Source of the DNA: Kitasatospora mediocidica KCTC 9733 | Lineage (GTDB): Bacteria; Actinomycetota; Actinomycetes; Streptomycetales; Streptomycetaceae | Reading direction: 5' to 3' | Assembly: GCF_000744225.1 (NCBI RefSeq) | Contig: NZ_JQLN01000006.1 | Coordinates: 124,001-188,000 of the forward strand | DNA: 64,000 nt | Shown here: piece after piece, positions 51,395 to 60,672 of the stretch | Layout: the number at the start of each line of letters is the position of its first letter | Position numbering within the stretch: position 1 is the first letter of the stretch | Made by a program: the position numbers and the translations under genes | The notes under the pieces: generated by a model | What the model was told of the DNA's origin: nothing | Seen by the model: only the letters and a program-made list of their open reading frames with translations | The model's database searches: none

Positions 51395-52644
51395 GCCCGG
51401 ACACGGCGCCCGGCACCCGGGGGAGGCTGGACCTCGACAAGCTCCTCGCCGCCCGCCTGCACGCCGTGCGGGTCCGCCCCTACCTGGCCACGGCACTGTT
51501 CGCCCTGCACATCGTCGAGTCACGCCGGGTCCCGACGATGGCCGTCGACCGGCACTGGCGGTGCTACGTCTCACCCGGGTTCGTCGACCGCACGCCGGAG
51601 GAGGAGCTGGCCGGGGTCTGGGTGCACGAGGTGTCGCACCTGCTGCGCGACCATCACGGGCGCGGCGACCGGGTCGCGCGCGAGCGCGGGCTGACCGGCC
51701 CGGGGGAGCGGCTGCGGATGAACATCGCCGCGGACTTCGAGATCAACGACGACGTCTTCGGGCACGGGCTGCTGCGGCCCGAAGGCGTCGTCGAGCCGGG
51801 CTTGTTGGGGCTGCCCGCAGGGCAGCTCATGGAGGACTACCTGCGTCAGTTCGGGCTCGGCGCGGGCACCCAGGACCTGGCCTGGCTGGATTGCGGCAGC
51901 GGCGCCGACGGCCTGGACCGGGAGTGGGACCTGGGGCCGGAAGGCGCGCACGGCCTGAGCGAGCAGGAACGGGACGCCGTCCGGTTCCGGGTGGCCCAGG
52001 GCATCGCCGGCCGCCCGGGGAGAACCCCAAGGGCGTGGCAGCGCTGGGCCGAGGAGGCGTTCCACCCGCCGCAACCCTGGCGGGAGTTGCTGGGGGCGGC
52101 GGTCCGCGCGGCCTCCTCCGGATCCGGCGCCGGCCAGGACTACACCTACAGCCGGCCGTCGCGGCGCTCGGCCGCGGTGCCCGGCGCCGTGCTGCCGAGC
52201 CTGCGGCGCAGGCCGCCCCGGGTCTCGGTGATCATCGACACCTCCGGGTCGGTCAGCGACGCCGAGCTGGGCAGCGCGCTCCTGGAGGTCGCCGCGATCG
52301 CCCGCGCGGTGGGCGGCCGTCGCGACCTGGTCACCGTGCTGCCGTGCGACGCGTCGGCCCGGATCGCGCACCCGCTCTGCCAGGCCGCGGGGATCCCGCT
52401 GATCGGCGGCGGGGGTACGGATCTGCGGACGGGCTTCGCCAAGGCCCTGCGCACGCGGCCCCGGCCCGACGTCATCGTGGTCCTGACCGACGGCCAGACG
52501 CCCTGGCCGGCCACCCGGCCGTCGTGCCGGACGGTGGTGGGTCTGTTCGCCCGGCCGCACACGGCACGTGGGTGGAACGAGGACGATCCCGACTACGTCC
52601 CGAAGGCGCCGCCCGACTGGGCCCGGGTGGTCGACATCGGATGA
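51391..52644 (+). CDS. VWA-like protein with an N-terminal metallopeptidase-like domain (DUF2201)
   Basis: A 417-aa protein. The N-terminal domain has H79-E-V-S-H83 (VWVHEVSHLLRDHH), an HExxH zinc site. The C-terminal VWA-like domain carries a MIDAS-type D-T-S-G-S (VSVIIDTSGSVSD, ~275) and GGGTDLRTGF (~340). DUF2201 proteins have this layout and pair with MoxR ATPases. ATG 51391 overlaps the ATPase stop. Whether the HExxH site cuts protein is unproven. Confidence 0.88.
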   Translation: MSPDTAPGTRGRLDLDKLLAARLHAVRVRPYLATALFALHIVESRRVPTMAVDRHWRCYVSPGFVDRTPEEELAGVWVHEVSHLLRDHHGRGDRVARERGLTGPGERLRMNIAADFEINDDVFGHGLLRPEGVVEPGLLGLPAGQLMEDYLRQFGLGAGTQDLAWLDCGSGADGLDREWDLGPEGAHGLSEQERDAVRFRVAQGIAGRPGRTPRAWQRWAEEAFHPPQPWRELLGAAVRAASSGSGAGQDYTYSRPSRRSAAVPGAVLPSLRRRPPRVSVIIDTSGSVSDAELGSALLEVAAIARAVGGRRDLVTVLPCDASARIAHPLCQAAGIPLIGGGGTDLRTGFAKALRTRPRPDVIVVLTDGQTPWPATRPSCRTVVGLFARPHTARGWNEDDPDYVPKAPPDWARVVDIG

Positions 52645-52690
52645 CGGCCCGCCCGCCGAAGGCCGTTCCCGGTGGCGCATCATGGGGCAC

Positions 52691-52999
52691 ATGATCACTG
52701 TTCACCTGAAGTACGAGATCGACCCCGACAAGCTCGACGACTTCGAGGAGTACGGCCGCCGCTGGGTCGGCCTCGTCAACCGCTTCGGCGGCACGCACCA
52801 CGGGTACTTCCTGCCCAGCGAGGGCGACAGCGACATCGCCTACGCCCTCTTCTCTTTCCCCGGCTTCGCCGCGTACGAGCAGTACCGCATGGACAGCGCC
52901 GCCGACCCGGAGTGCCAGGAGGCCTTCGACCTGGCGCGTCGCACCGGCTGCATCAAGCGCTACGAGCGCCGCTTCCTGCGCCCGCTCGACGGCGTGTAG
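52691..52999 (+). CDS. NIPSNAP-family protein
   Basis: A 102-aa single ferredoxin-like domain of the NIPSNAP/DUF family. Signature YEIDPDKLDDFEEYGRRWVGLVNRFGGTHHGYFLPSEGDSD is at residues 8-48. These dimeric proteins are of unknown function. An in-frame ATG at 52682 is the only upstream alternative. Flanking genes are not clearly related. Confidence 0.85.
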   Translation: MITVHLKYEIDPDKLDDFEEYGRRWVGLVNRFGGTHHGYFLPSEGDSDIAYALFSFPGFAAYEQYRMDSAADPECQEAFDLARRTGCIKRYERRFLRPLDGV

Positions 53000-53036
53000 C
53001 GCAGGGCGTGCAGGGCGTCGGCCGAGGCGTCAGCGG

Positions 53037-54110
53037 TCAGCGGGCGGCCTCCGGGCTCCGGCGGTGTTCGGCGGCCGGGGTGCCGGGGGCGGACCAGAGG
53101 TCGGCCGGTACGACGCTCAGGGATCGGCCGTACGGGTCGAGGAGGTGGCCCAGCAGCTTGTCCTGGCGGAGCATGACCGCCCGGTCGACGATGTCGAGGC
53201 TGGGATGCATGGTCGAGAGGTGCGTCTCGAAGCGCAGGACATCGGCGAGGGAGTGCAGGCTCGCTTCCACGATGAGGTTGTAAGGGCCGCTGACGGCAGC
53301 GCAGTTGCGGGTCTGCGGGTACTGGACGAGGGCGTGGCCGACCTCCGGGAGGTCGGCGGGCGGTACCCGGGCCCAGAAGGTGACCGCGACCGGCCAGCCG
53401 CCCAGCGGGCGGGAGAAGTCGCAGCGGAAGGTGATCAGCCCGAGGCGGACGAGCCGGTCGATCCGGCGCTTCACCGTGGCGGCGCTGGTGTCCAGCGCGG
53501 TGGCCACCGCCTGGTAGGAGGCCCGGCCGTCGACCGCCAGCCGGACGAGGATCGCCCGGTCGAACGCACTGACGTCCGGCGAACCCCGGCGGGTGCGCGG
53601 TTCCTCGGGCGGCGCGGCCAGTTGGGCGCGCTGGCCGGGGTCGAGTGCGGCTATCCGCCAGCTGCCGCCCTCGGTGAACATGTGCGTCGCGATCCGGGTG
53701 CGGACGGCGGTCACGCCCGCAATCGCCGGCAGCTGGTCGAGGGTGTAGCGGGACATCGCGAGGAGGTCGCGGGTCGCCACCGTGGCGAGCACATCGTGGC
53801 TGCCCGCCGGGCGTTCGAGGGTGAGCGCGTGCGCGTGGCCGCTCAGCTCCCGGATCACGTCGTCGGCGCTTCCTACCGCGCAGTCGATCTCCACGAAGGC
53901 GACGCAGATGTGCTCGAAGAGCAGCGGGCCCGGTGAGCCCAGCACCCAGGCCTCACCGCGCTGCCGCATCCGGCTCCAGCGGCGCGCGACGGTGACGGGA
54001 TCCACTCCGAGGGCGCTGCCGAGGACCGCCCACGACGCCCGCGGCCGCAGTTGGAGGGCGTGGATGAGCGCGAGGTCCTCCTCGCCCAACATCGGCTCGT
54101 TTTCCTGCAT
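53037..54110 (-). CDS. Lrp/AsnC-type regulator with two HTH-RAM halves
   Basis: A 357-aa protein built of two Lrp-like units. Each has a helix-turn-helix ([34 protein letters not shown], ~9-42; [37 protein letters not shown], ~183-220) and an effector-binding RAM-type half. It is divergent from the lactate monooxygenase gene, so it probably senses an organic acid or amino acid and controls that gene; that is inference. ATG 54110 is chosen; ATG 54092 is a possible alternative. Confidence 0.88.
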   Translation of the reverse strand: MQENEPMLGEEDLALIHALQLRPRASWAVLGSALGVDPVTVARRWSRMRQRGEAWVLGSPGPLLFEHICVAFVEIDCAVGSADDVIRELSGHAHALTLERPAGSHDVLATVATRDLLAMSRYTLDQLPAIAGVTAVRTRIATHMFTEGGSWRIAALDPGQRAQLAAPPEEPRTRRGSPDVSAFDRAILVRLAVDGRASYQAVATALDTSAATVKRRIDRLVRLGLITFRCDFSRPLGGWPVAVTFWARVPPADLPEVGHALVQYPQTRNCAAVSGPYNLIVEASLHSLADVLRFETHLSTMHPSLDIVDRAVMLRQDKLLGHLLDPYGRSLSVVPADLWSAPGTPAAEHRRSPEAAR

Positions 54111-54231
54111 CTCTGCGCTGCTCCCTGCGGGATTCCTGCGTTTTCGGTGCTCCCACCGCCCAGCATCGCACTGTGGTGGCAACGGAGTTCGAGGGACCCT
54201 GGAGCCGGGGCCCGACCAGGAGGAGCACGTC
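54111..54231. promoter_or_regulatory. Divergent control region of the Lrp-type and lactate monooxygenase genes
   Basis: A 121-bp spacer between divergent starts, the usual place for Lrp-type binding sites. I see no clear repeat or -10/-35 in it. Confidence 0.35.
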
Positions 54232-55398
54232 ATGAGCCAGGCGTTCGGTTCGTATCAGGACGAGATCTACGGCGGCGGTCTTCGCGGGGTGATGCCGTCG
54301 TTCCCGATGACCTACAGCGGCTGGGAGGCGGGGGCGCAGGCCGCGCTGCCCCCGTCGGTCTGGTCCTACGTGGCCGGCGGCGCGGGAAACGAGCACACCC
54401 AGCGGGCCAACGTCAGTGCCTTCGAAGGGTGGGGGCTCATGCCGAGGATGTTCGTCGGGGCCGCGCAACGCGACCTCTCCGTCGACCTGTTCGGGATGAC
54501 GCTGCCGTCGCCGCTGTTCATGGCCCCCGTCGGCGTCATCGGTCTGTGTGCCCAGGACGGCCACGGCGACCTCGCCACGGCCCGGGCCGCCGCGCGCACC
54601 GGCGTCCCGATGATCGCCTCGACCCTGACGGTGGATCCGATGGAGTCGGTCGCCGCGGAGTTCGGCCCGACCCCGGGCTTCTTCCAGCTCTACACCCCGA
54701 CCGACCGGGAGTTGGCCGAAAGCCTGGTGCGGCGCGCCGAGGCGGCCGGCTTCAAGGGCATCGTGGTGACCCTGGACACCTGGGTCACCGGGTGGCGCCC
54801 CCGGGACCTGGCCGCGAGCAACTTCCCCCAGCTGCGCGGCCACTGCCTGGCCAACTACACCAGCGACCCGGTCTTCCGCTCCCAGCTGGCCCGGACGCCG
54901 GAGGAGGACCCGGCCGGGGCCGTCCTGCGCTGGATACAGGTCTTCGGCAACCCGCTCACCTGGGACGACCTGCCGTGGCTGCGCTCGCTCACCTCGCTGC
55001 CGCTGATCGTGAAGGGCATCTGCCACCCCGAGGACGTGCGGCGCGCCAAGGACGGCGGCGTGGACGGCATCTACTGCTCCAACCACGGCGGTCGCCAGGC
55101 GAACGGCGGGCTCGCAGCCCTCGACGCGCTGCCCGACGTCGTCGACGCGGCCGGCGACCTGCCCGTCCTCTTCGACTCCGGTGTCCGCAACGGCACCGAC
55201 GTGGTCAAGGCCGTGGCCCTGGGAGCCACCGCCGTCGGCATCGGACGCCCGTACGCCTACGGCCTCGCCCTGGGCGGCACGGAGGGCGCCGTCCACGTGC
55301 TGCGCTCGATCCTGGCCGAGGCCGACCTCACCATGGCGGTCGACGGCTACCCCTCGCTCGCGGCGCTCACGCCCGACGCCCTGCGACGCACCCGGTGA
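54232..55398 (+). CDS. Lactate 2-monooxygenase (FMN-dependent alpha-hydroxy-acid oxidase family)
   Basis: A 388-aa FMN TIM-barrel enzyme. It oxidises L-lactate to acetate, CO2 and water. It closely resembles mycobacterial lactate monooxygenase: [28 protein letters not shown] (44-71), [14 protein letters not shown] (~175) and the catalytic His-Gly motif [11 protein letters not shown] (~281-291). The arginine of that motif binds the substrate carboxylate. A strong AGGAGG site precedes ATG 54232. Other 2-hydroxy acids are possible substrates. Confidence 0.9.
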   Translation: MSQAFGSYQDEIYGGGLRGVMPSFPMTYSGWEAGAQAALPPSVWSYVAGGAGNEHTQRANVSAFEGWGLMPRMFVGAAQRDLSVDLFGMTLPSPLFMAPVGVIGLCAQDGHGDLATARAAARTGVPMIASTLTVDPMESVAAEFGPTPGFFQLYTPTDRELAESLVRRAEAAGFKGIVVTLDTWVTGWRPRDLAASNFPQLRGHCLANYTSDPVFRSQLARTPEEDPAGAVLRWIQVFGNPLTWDDLPWLRSLTSLPLIVKGICHPEDVRRAKDGGVDGIYCSNHGGRQANGGLAALDALPDVVDAAGDLPVLFDSGVRNGTDVVKAVALGATAVGIGRPYAYGLALGGTEGAVHVLRSILAEADLTMAVDGYPSLAALTPDALRRTR

Positions 55399-55585
55399 CG
55401 CCGCTGGCCCCGGCGGAGCCCGAGCCTGCCCTCAAGGTCCGGCTGATCCCTTTCCGTGTCCAGTCGGCGCGTGTTGCGTGAGCCCCTGCCGTTGTAGATC
55501 AGTGCAGAGCGTGGGCAACCTGCCAGGTACTCAAGTGCGGAATAATCGCTGTTCAGTCGCCGCCGCACGGTGATAGAAAACCCGG

Positions 55586-56374
55586 GTGACCAAGACTTTG
55601 GACTTCCCCGACCTGCTGCGCCTGATCGACGAGCGGTCGGCCGCCTTCCGGGCCGCGATCGCCTCCGCGCCCAGCCTCGATGTGCAGGTGCCGACCTGCC
55701 CCGAGTGGACGCTGCTCGACCTGGTGCACCACCTGGGCGGGGGGCGTCGCGCCTGGGCCGCCACGGTCGCGGCTGGGCCGGACGCCTCGGGCAAGTTGGC
55801 GGGGGAGGGCCTGGCCGCACCGCAGGAGCGCGAGGCCCTGCTCGCTTGGCTGGCCGAGTCGACGCGGCAGATGCTGGACGCGTTGCGGGAGGCCGGCCCG
55901 GAGCGCGGTTGCTGGACGTGGTGGGGATCGTCGCAGTCGCCGCGGACCTGCGGCGCCGTCGCCCGGCACCAGCTCCAGGAGATCGCGATGCACACCTATG
56001 ACGCCCAGCTCACCGTGGGCGCCCCGGAGCCGCTGCCGGAGGAAGTGGCGCTCGATGGTGTCGAGGAGTTCCTGTTCACCTGCTGCACCACGACGGTCGC
56101 CTGGCCGCACGCGCCCGCCGTCGTCGACTACCACGTCACCGAGGGCGACTCCTGGCGCCAATCGGTCTCCGCCGATGGTTCGCGGGCCTTCCGTCTGCCC
56201 GAATCCGGCGGTGTGCCCGCCGCCGGCGAGAACTCGGAGTCGGTCGACGTCTCCGCCCGGGGCACGGCGAGTGACCTGGTCCTGGCCTTCTACGGTCGCA
56301 TCCCGCTGGACTCCCTGAAGCTCGAAGGCGACCGGCACCTCTTCGACCTGCTGGAGGAGTGGGACATGGAGTAG
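55586..56374 (+). CDS. Maleylpyruvate isomerase family mycothiol-dependent enzyme
   Basis: A 262-aa protein of the MDMPI/DinB-like superfamily. The signature VPTCPEWTLLDLVHHLGG (~35-52) holds one metal-binding His; others are in HTYDAQL (~137). The mycothiol thiol cofactor is actinobacterial. Substrate could be maleylpyruvate or an unknown electrophile. GTG 55586 starts MTKTLDFPDLL. No partner operon is visible. Confidence 0.85.
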   Translation: MTKTLDFPDLLRLIDERSAAFRAAIASAPSLDVQVPTCPEWTLLDLVHHLGGGRRAWAATVAAGPDASGKLAGEGLAAPQEREALLAWLAESTRQMLDALREAGPERGCWTWWGSSQSPRTCGAVARHQLQEIAMHTYDAQLTVGAPEPLPEEVALDGVEEFLFTCCTTTVAWPHAPAVVDYHVTEGDSWRQSVSADGSRAFRLPESGGVPAAGENSESVDVSARGTASDLVLAFYGRIPLDSLKLEGDRHLFDLLEEWDME

Positions 56375-56439
56375 GACCGCACACCTCGTGCCGCGCCCGG
56401 ACACTGCCGCCTTCGGACCTTTCGGGCTTGGGCCTGACA

Positions 56440-56483
56440 GCGAACCTATGCGTCCTTGTCCGCGAACCTATGCGTCCTTGTCC
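56440..56483. repeat. 22-bp tandem duplication at the end of the DUF5954 gene
   Basis: Two exact 22-bp copies (56440-56461 and 56462-56483, beginning GCGAACCTATGC). The inner copy encodes the last residues and stop of the leftward gene; the outer copy is its untranslated duplicate. It looks like a recent slippage duplication. Confidence 0.9.
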
Positions 56484-57589
56484 TCGAAGCGCGGGACGGG
56501 CTTGCCACGGCGGGCCATCTCGGCCTCGAAGAGGCGCTGGAACTCCTTCGCCGCCTCGTCGAGGACGATCGGGGCGTCCTCGTCCACGTTGACGCCCTGG
56601 GCGCGCAGGCGCTGGTCGTGCACCATGATCGGATCCTCCGGGTCGCGGTCGGAGCGGCGCGGGCCCTCGGGGCCGTCCGGGCCGAACCGGACCGTGCGTT
56701 CCACCCGGATGATCCGCACGAACCGGTCCTCGACGGTGATTTCGCAGCTCTGCTCGGCTTCGAGCAGGTCCGCCGCCCGGGCGTAGACCGTCCGCTGCTC
56801 GGGGGTCAGGCGACGCTCGATCGGCTCGCTCACCCGCAGGTGCATCGACAGGATGTCCCGGGCGCGGAAGGGCGTGGGCGCGTCGGGCATGCCGTTCGGC
56901 CGCCACCTGCCCGCCACCCGCTCCGCGACGGTGAAGGCGGCCGGCAACAGCACCACCCCCGGGTGGGTCCGGTTCACCCGCATTGCGTCCTCGCGGACCT
57001 CCGGTGCGACCTGCCCCTCGGGGGGCAGCAGTTGGATGAGGTCGGTCTTCAGAATGCCCTCGGACATGCCGGTCGGCAGGGTGGGGTCCATGACGAACCC
57101 GACGCTCGGCTCCAACCCCTTGGCCAGGCCCTGACTGTGCTGGTCGTCGTCGGGGTCGCTGGAGCGGGGTGGCTCGGGGCCGTCCGGACCGCTGCGGATG
57201 TGCCGCTCGGCCCGCACCACGCGGTAGCGGGTCCCCAGTTCGATCTCGTCGATCTTCTCCCAGTCCAGCCGCTCGGCCAGCGCCTGGTACCGCTGCTGCG
57301 CCTCGGTGTCGCCGGCGTCCCGCGCCCAGGCGGCCTGCTCACGACTGAGCATGCCCAGATGCTCGCGTGCCGACTGCGGATAGCACTCGCTCAGCGAGGA
57401 GAGCAACTCCCAGCCACCGCCCGGTAGCTCGCGGGCGACGCCGAAGACCGGGCTGCCGGCCGACAGGATCCGCGGATACTCCTTGCGTGCGGTCCACGCC
57501 TCGACATCCGCGAGCTCCGCCGCCGGACCGACCGGAGCGGTCATCCTGATGGTCAGATAACCGGGAGCATCGTCAGGGAAGTTCGCCAT
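56468..57589 (-). CDS. DUF5954 family protein
   Basis: A 373-aa cytoplasmic protein. The repeated ERHIRSGPDGPEPPRSSDPDDD (~140) and ERTVRFGPDGPEGPRRSDRDPED (~295) modules are characteristic of this actinobacterial family. The family is uncharacterised, with no obvious catalytic residues. ATG 57589 starts MANFPDDAPGYL. Its 3' end lies in a 22-bp duplication. Confidence 0.85.
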   Translation of the reverse strand: MANFPDDAPGYLTIRMTAPVGPAAELADVEAWTARKEYPRILSAGSPVFGVARELPGGGWELLSSLSECYPQSAREHLGMLSREQAAWARDAGDTEAQQRYQALAERLDWEKIDEIELGTRYRVVRAERHIRSGPDGPEPPRSSDPDDDQHSQGLAKGLEPSVGFVMDPTLPTGMSEGILKTDLIQLLPPEGQVAPEVREDAMRVNRTHPGVVLLPAAFTVAERVAGRWRPNGMPDAPTPFRARDILSMHLRVSEPIERRLTPEQRTVYARAADLLEAEQSCEITVEDRFVRIIRVERTVRFGPDGPEGPRRSDRDPEDPIMVHDQRLRAQGVNVDEDAPIVLDEAAKEFQRLFEAEMARRGKPVPRFEDKDA

Positions 57590-57761
57590 GCGCACATGAT
57601 GCGACCGGGCGGGCACCGAGCGCAGCAAAACCGGCCGCCGTTCCCCTGCACGAGTGGACTGCCACCGGTGAGGTTGATCGGCGACCGGTCGGGTGAGCGG
57701 TATCCAAGACCGACCGGCACATGGTGGGTGGAGGAAGGAGCGGGTCCAGGCCCGCATCCGC

Positions 57762-59084
57762 TCAGCCGTGCGGCTTGACCTCGGTGGCGACGAAGTCGCC
57801 GATGGCGGCGAAGACGGCTGCGGGCTGCTCGATGTGGGGGAAGTGGCCGGCCTCGTGGACGGGGTGGAAGGTCGCGCGGGGGAAGGCGTCGGCCAGGGCG
57901 CGTTCGTAGGCGAGCGGGACGATGCCGTCCTGCTCGCCGGCCAGGACGAGCACGGGGACGGCGACGCGGTGCAGGCGGCCCTGGAGCTTGGGGTCGTGGC
58001 AGAACGGGTCGCCGGCGTAGACGGCGAGGGTGGCCTGGTTGGCGCCCATCGCGGCCTTCTGCTCGTCGGTCAGGGTGGCGGGGTTGAGGCGCAGGGCCGG
58101 GTTGTGGAAGGCGAGTTCGCCGGTCCGGACCGGGCCGATCTCGGCGGGGTTGGCGATCTGGATCGGGGCCTGGGGCGCGATGCCGGTGGCGCCGAGCAGG
58201 ACCAGGGCGCTGATCGCGGCGCGGTTGTCGCGGACTCCCATCTCGGCGGCGATCCAGCCGCCGACCGAGCTGCCGGCCACCAGCACGCCGTTGAGATCGA
58301 GCGCGTCGAGCAGGTCCAGGTAGATGCCGGCCAGGTCGGCGACGCTGTCGGCCCAGTGCGGGCGCGGCGTGCCGTCGAAGCCGGGGTGGGTGGGGACGAC
58401 CACGTAGGCGTGCTGGGACATCCCGGCCGCGAACCCGGCCATCGAGCGGGGGCCGGCGCCGCCGTGCAGCATCAGCACGCCGGTGCCGTCGGTGTTCTCG
58501 CCGAACTCCTGGACCGTCAGGCTCAGGCCGCCCGGCAGGGTGATGGTGCGGGTGGTGCTGGTGGGAGCGGTGGCAGTCATCGTGAGGTCCTCTGTCGCTG
58601 AATCGTTGGTGGTCACGGCGGTGCCTGTGACGGCGGTGCCGGTGACGGTGGTGGCATAGCGGCTCATGACCTCGGCGACGGCCTGCGGGGTCGCCCCCCG
58701 GCCGCCGCCGATCATGTCGCGCAGATCCCGGAAGTACTGCACGTACAGATCCGGGGTGAAGGTGTTGATCATGACGAGCGGCTCGTCGCCCGGGTTGGCG
58801 AAGGTGTGCGGAGCGCCGGTCGGGACCATGACGAGGGTGCCGGCAGGTGCCTCGTGCTCCTCCTGTCCCACAGTGAACCTGGCTGTGCCCGAGACGACGT
58901 AGAAGCCCTCGTCGTGCTGGGCGTGCCGGTGCTGAGGCGGGCCCGCCGTGTGCGGGGGGATCGTGACCTCGGCGATTCCCAGCCGGTGTGCCGTGGTGGC
59001 GCCGCTCTCCAGGATCCGGATGCGGGCGGCCCCCAGGTCGATCACCTCGCCGTCGTCCGGGCGGACGACCGAGACGTCGTTCAT
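57762..59084 (-). CDS. In-frame cupin and alpha/beta-hydrolase fusion
   Basis: One continuous 440-aa frame. The first 150 residues are a cupin (GPPQHRHAQHDEGFYVVSGTARFTVG; His/Glu metal ligands). Residues 169-440 are an alpha/beta hydrolase with LMLHGGAGP, the nucleophile elbow AGSSVGGW (Ser ~259), Asp in LAGEQDGIVPL and His in HEAGHFPHIEQ. The linker has a GTAVTGTAV repeat. An internal ATG at 58580 with AGGAC could also start the hydrolase separately. ATG 59084 is selected because AAGGAG lies 6 bases away. Divergent from a TetR gene. The two domains are usually separate genes; here no stop divides them. Confidence 0.8.
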   Translation of the reverse strand: MNDVSVVRPDDGEVIDLGAARIRILESGATTAHRLGIAEVTIPPHTAGPPQHRHAQHDEGFYVVSGTARFTVGQEEHEAPAGTLVMVPTGAPHTFANPGDEPLVMINTFTPDLYVQYFRDLRDMIGGGRGATPQAVAEVMSRYATTVTGTAVTGTAVTTNDSATEDLTMTATAPTSTTRTITLPGGLSLTVQEFGENTDGTGVLMLHGGAGPRSMAGFAAGMSQHAYVVVPTHPGFDGTPRPHWADSVADLAGIYLDLLDALDLNGVLVAGSSVGGWIAAEMGVRDNRAAISALVLLGATGIAPQAPIQIANPAEIGPVRTGELAFHNPALRLNPATLTDEQKAAMGANQATLAVYAGDPFCHDPKLQGRLHRVAVPVLVLAGEQDGIVPLAYERALADAFPRATFHPVHEAGHFPHIEQPAAVFAAIGDFVATEVKPHG

Positions 59085-59121
59085 GATCTGCTCCTTGGTG
59101 AGAGTCAACTGTCATGAATAT

Positions 59122-59153
59122 AGAGCGCTCGCACGCATTCGTGCAAGTGCTCT
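59122..59153. promoter_or_regulatory. TetR-type operator between divergent genes
   Basis: A near-perfect dyad: GAGCGCTCGCACG (59123-59135) and CGTGCAAGTGCTC (59140-59152) match at 11 of 13 positions around a 4-bp centre. It lies midway between the cupin/hydrolase and TetR starts, the normal TetR autoregulatory position. Confidence 0.6.
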
Positions 59154-59187
59154 CTCATCACCAGAGTGGACTTGCTAGAGTTGTCCC

Positions 59188-59892
59188 ATGGAGAAGAGCG
59201 AACCGAGGGCACGGCAGAGCGCGAGCGCGGGTACGAGCGCGGACACGGGTACAGGTGCGGGTATGACGGGCCGGGCGAACCAGAAGCTGCGCACCCGCAC
59301 CGCGATCCGGCAGGCCGCCGCCGAGCTGATGCGCACCGGCCGCGAGATCACCATGCCCGAGGTCGCCAGGGCCGCGCTGGTCTCCGAGGCCACGGCCTAC
59401 CGCTACTTCCCCGACCTGGCCAGCCTGCTCCAGGAGGCCATGGTCGGGGAGTTGCCGTCCCCGGCCGAGGCGTTGGCCTCCGTCGCCGACTCCGTCGATC
59501 CGGTCGAACGGGTCGCCGCCGCGACCGAGCACCTGCTGCGCCTGGTCCTCGCCTACGAGGGCGCCACCCGCGCGATGATCGCGGCGACCATCACCCGCCC
59601 GGCGGCCGCGGCCGAGGCCCGGCCCGCGCTGCGCGTCGGCCTGATCGACCACGCGCTCGCCCCGCTGGCCGACACCCTCGGCGCCACCGCACCCGCGGCC
59701 CTCGCCCAGCTCAAGAGCGGTCTCGCTGTCGTCGTCAGCGCCGAAGCCCTCTTCACCCTCACCGACCTGTGCCGGTTGCCCCCCGAGGACGCCATCGCCA
59801 CTGCCGTACACACGGCGACCGCCCTCACCCGGGGCGTGCTCCAGCAGCACGCCGACACGCAGCACGCCGACACGCAGCACGCCGACGTGTAG
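59188..59892 (+). CDS. TetR-family regulator
   Basis: A 234-aa repressor. The N-terminal HTH is RTRTAIRQAAAELMRTGREITMPEVARAALVSEATAYRYFPDLASLL (~36-83), with the TetR recognition helix at the end. The Ala-rich C-terminal half should bind a ligand. The first 30 residues are Ser/Thr/Gly-rich. The C-terminal QQHADTQHADTQHADV comes from a 15-bp DNA repeat. It controls the divergent cupin/hydrolase gene through the operator at 59122-59153; that is inference. Confidence 0.88.
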   Translation: MEKSEPRARQSASAGTSADTGTGAGMTGRANQKLRTRTAIRQAAAELMRTGREITMPEVARAALVSEATAYRYFPDLASLLQEAMVGELPSPAEALASVADSVDPVERVAAATEHLLRLVLAYEGATRAMIAATITRPAAAAEARPALRVGLIDHALAPLADTLGATAPAALAQLKSGLAVVVSAEALFTLTDLCRLPPEDAIATAVHTATALTRGVLQQHADTQHADTQHADV

Positions 59893-59917
59893 CACCCCGG
59901 CACGCAGCACGCCGCCG
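59845..59917. repeat. 15-bp tandem repeat across the TetR stop codon
   Basis: Five units near CAGCACGCCGACACG start at 59845, 59860, 59875, 59890 and 59905. The TAG stop is in the fourth. Units 1-3 code for repeated QHADT. Confidence 0.9.
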
Positions 59918-60017
59918 TCGCCCGGCCCGACGACGACGGCGCGCCCGCCCGTGCTGCGGAGTAACGTGGAACACGCCGGAGTTACCAGCCGGCGGTCGAC
60001 CGCGAGGAGGTCATTAC

Positions 60018-60098
60018 ATGCAGCTTGGTGATGCAGAAGCCCTGACGCTGCGACTCGTGGTCACGACACTCTCACCCAGCCTCCGGCGGGGAGACTGA
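60018..60098 (+). CDS. Possible 26-aa peptide
   Basis: A short frame starting ATG 60018 with GAGGAGG at proper spacing (MQLGDAEALTLRL ... RRGD). Upstream, GTAAC/GTTAC arms (59962 and 59983) flank a possible promoter. The strong RBS is the main support. No family and no downstream co-directional gene are visible, so it may be a leader peptide or chance. Confidence 0.25.
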   Translation: MQLGDAEALTLRLVVTTLSPSLRRGD

Positions 60099-60252
60099 CA
60101 AAGACGCACGGGGTCGGGGGCGCAGGTAACCGTCTGCTGCACAGCTCAGGACTTGAGCACTGCGGCAGTTGCCCAGGGCTCAGGCCGTTTCCGCAGGGAT
60201 GCGGGAGCGGCCTTCTCCGTGCCCCGGCTCCGCTTCGTCCCGAACGGCGGTG

Positions 60253-60672
60253 TCACGGGCGGCGTCGGCGCCCGCGCCGGAGGTGCGACACGACGGACCA
60301 GGCAGCGGTGATGACGGCGATCGCGGCGAGGACGAGCAGCCAGTTTCGCAGGTAGGGGAGCGGCAGAATCGTGGGGTTGCCGTTGTGGTGGCCGGCCCGC
60401 AGGACGGCGGGGAGGGCGACGGCGCTGACGGCGGCGGCCACGATGAGACCGGTGCGGACGGGAGTGGTGCGGGCGATGGTGACACCGGCCAGGCAGGCCA
60501 GCGGAAGCCAGAGCCCGTCGTGCAGGACGAGTCCGCCGATCGCCCAGCGCGCGATGTCGAGGGGGTGGTGGGTGAGGTCGATGTAGGGGTCGGTGGCGAT
60601 GCCGTAGAGGCCGCAGCCGGTCAGCGCCAGACCGACGAGGACGAGCAGGGTGCGTGCGGTGCGCATCGGCAT
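60253..60672 (-). CDS. Membrane protein coupled to the molybdopterin oxidoreductase
   Basis: A 139-aa protein with four predicted membrane helices (LLVLVGLALTGCGLYGIA, LWLPLACLAGVTIA, TGLIVAAAVSAVALPAVL, WLLVLAAIAVITAAWSVV) and a basic C-terminus. Its ATG overlaps the TGA of the preceding oxidoreductase (TGATG), so it is translationally coupled and probably a subunit or electron-path partner. Function unknown. Confidence 0.75.
   Translation of the reverse strand: MPMRTARTLLVLVGLALTGCGLYGIATDPYIDLTHHPLDIARWAIGGLVLHDGLWLPLACLAGVTIARTTPVRTGLIVAAAVSAVALPAVLRAGHHNGNPTILPLPYLRNWLLVLAAIAVITAAWSVVSHLRRGRRRRP

Noticed and set aside
59166-60098. Long Arg/Pro-rich frame overlapping the TetR gene
   Set aside because: It is the out-of-frame shadow of the TetR gene; composition is Arg/Pro-rich and no domain is visible.
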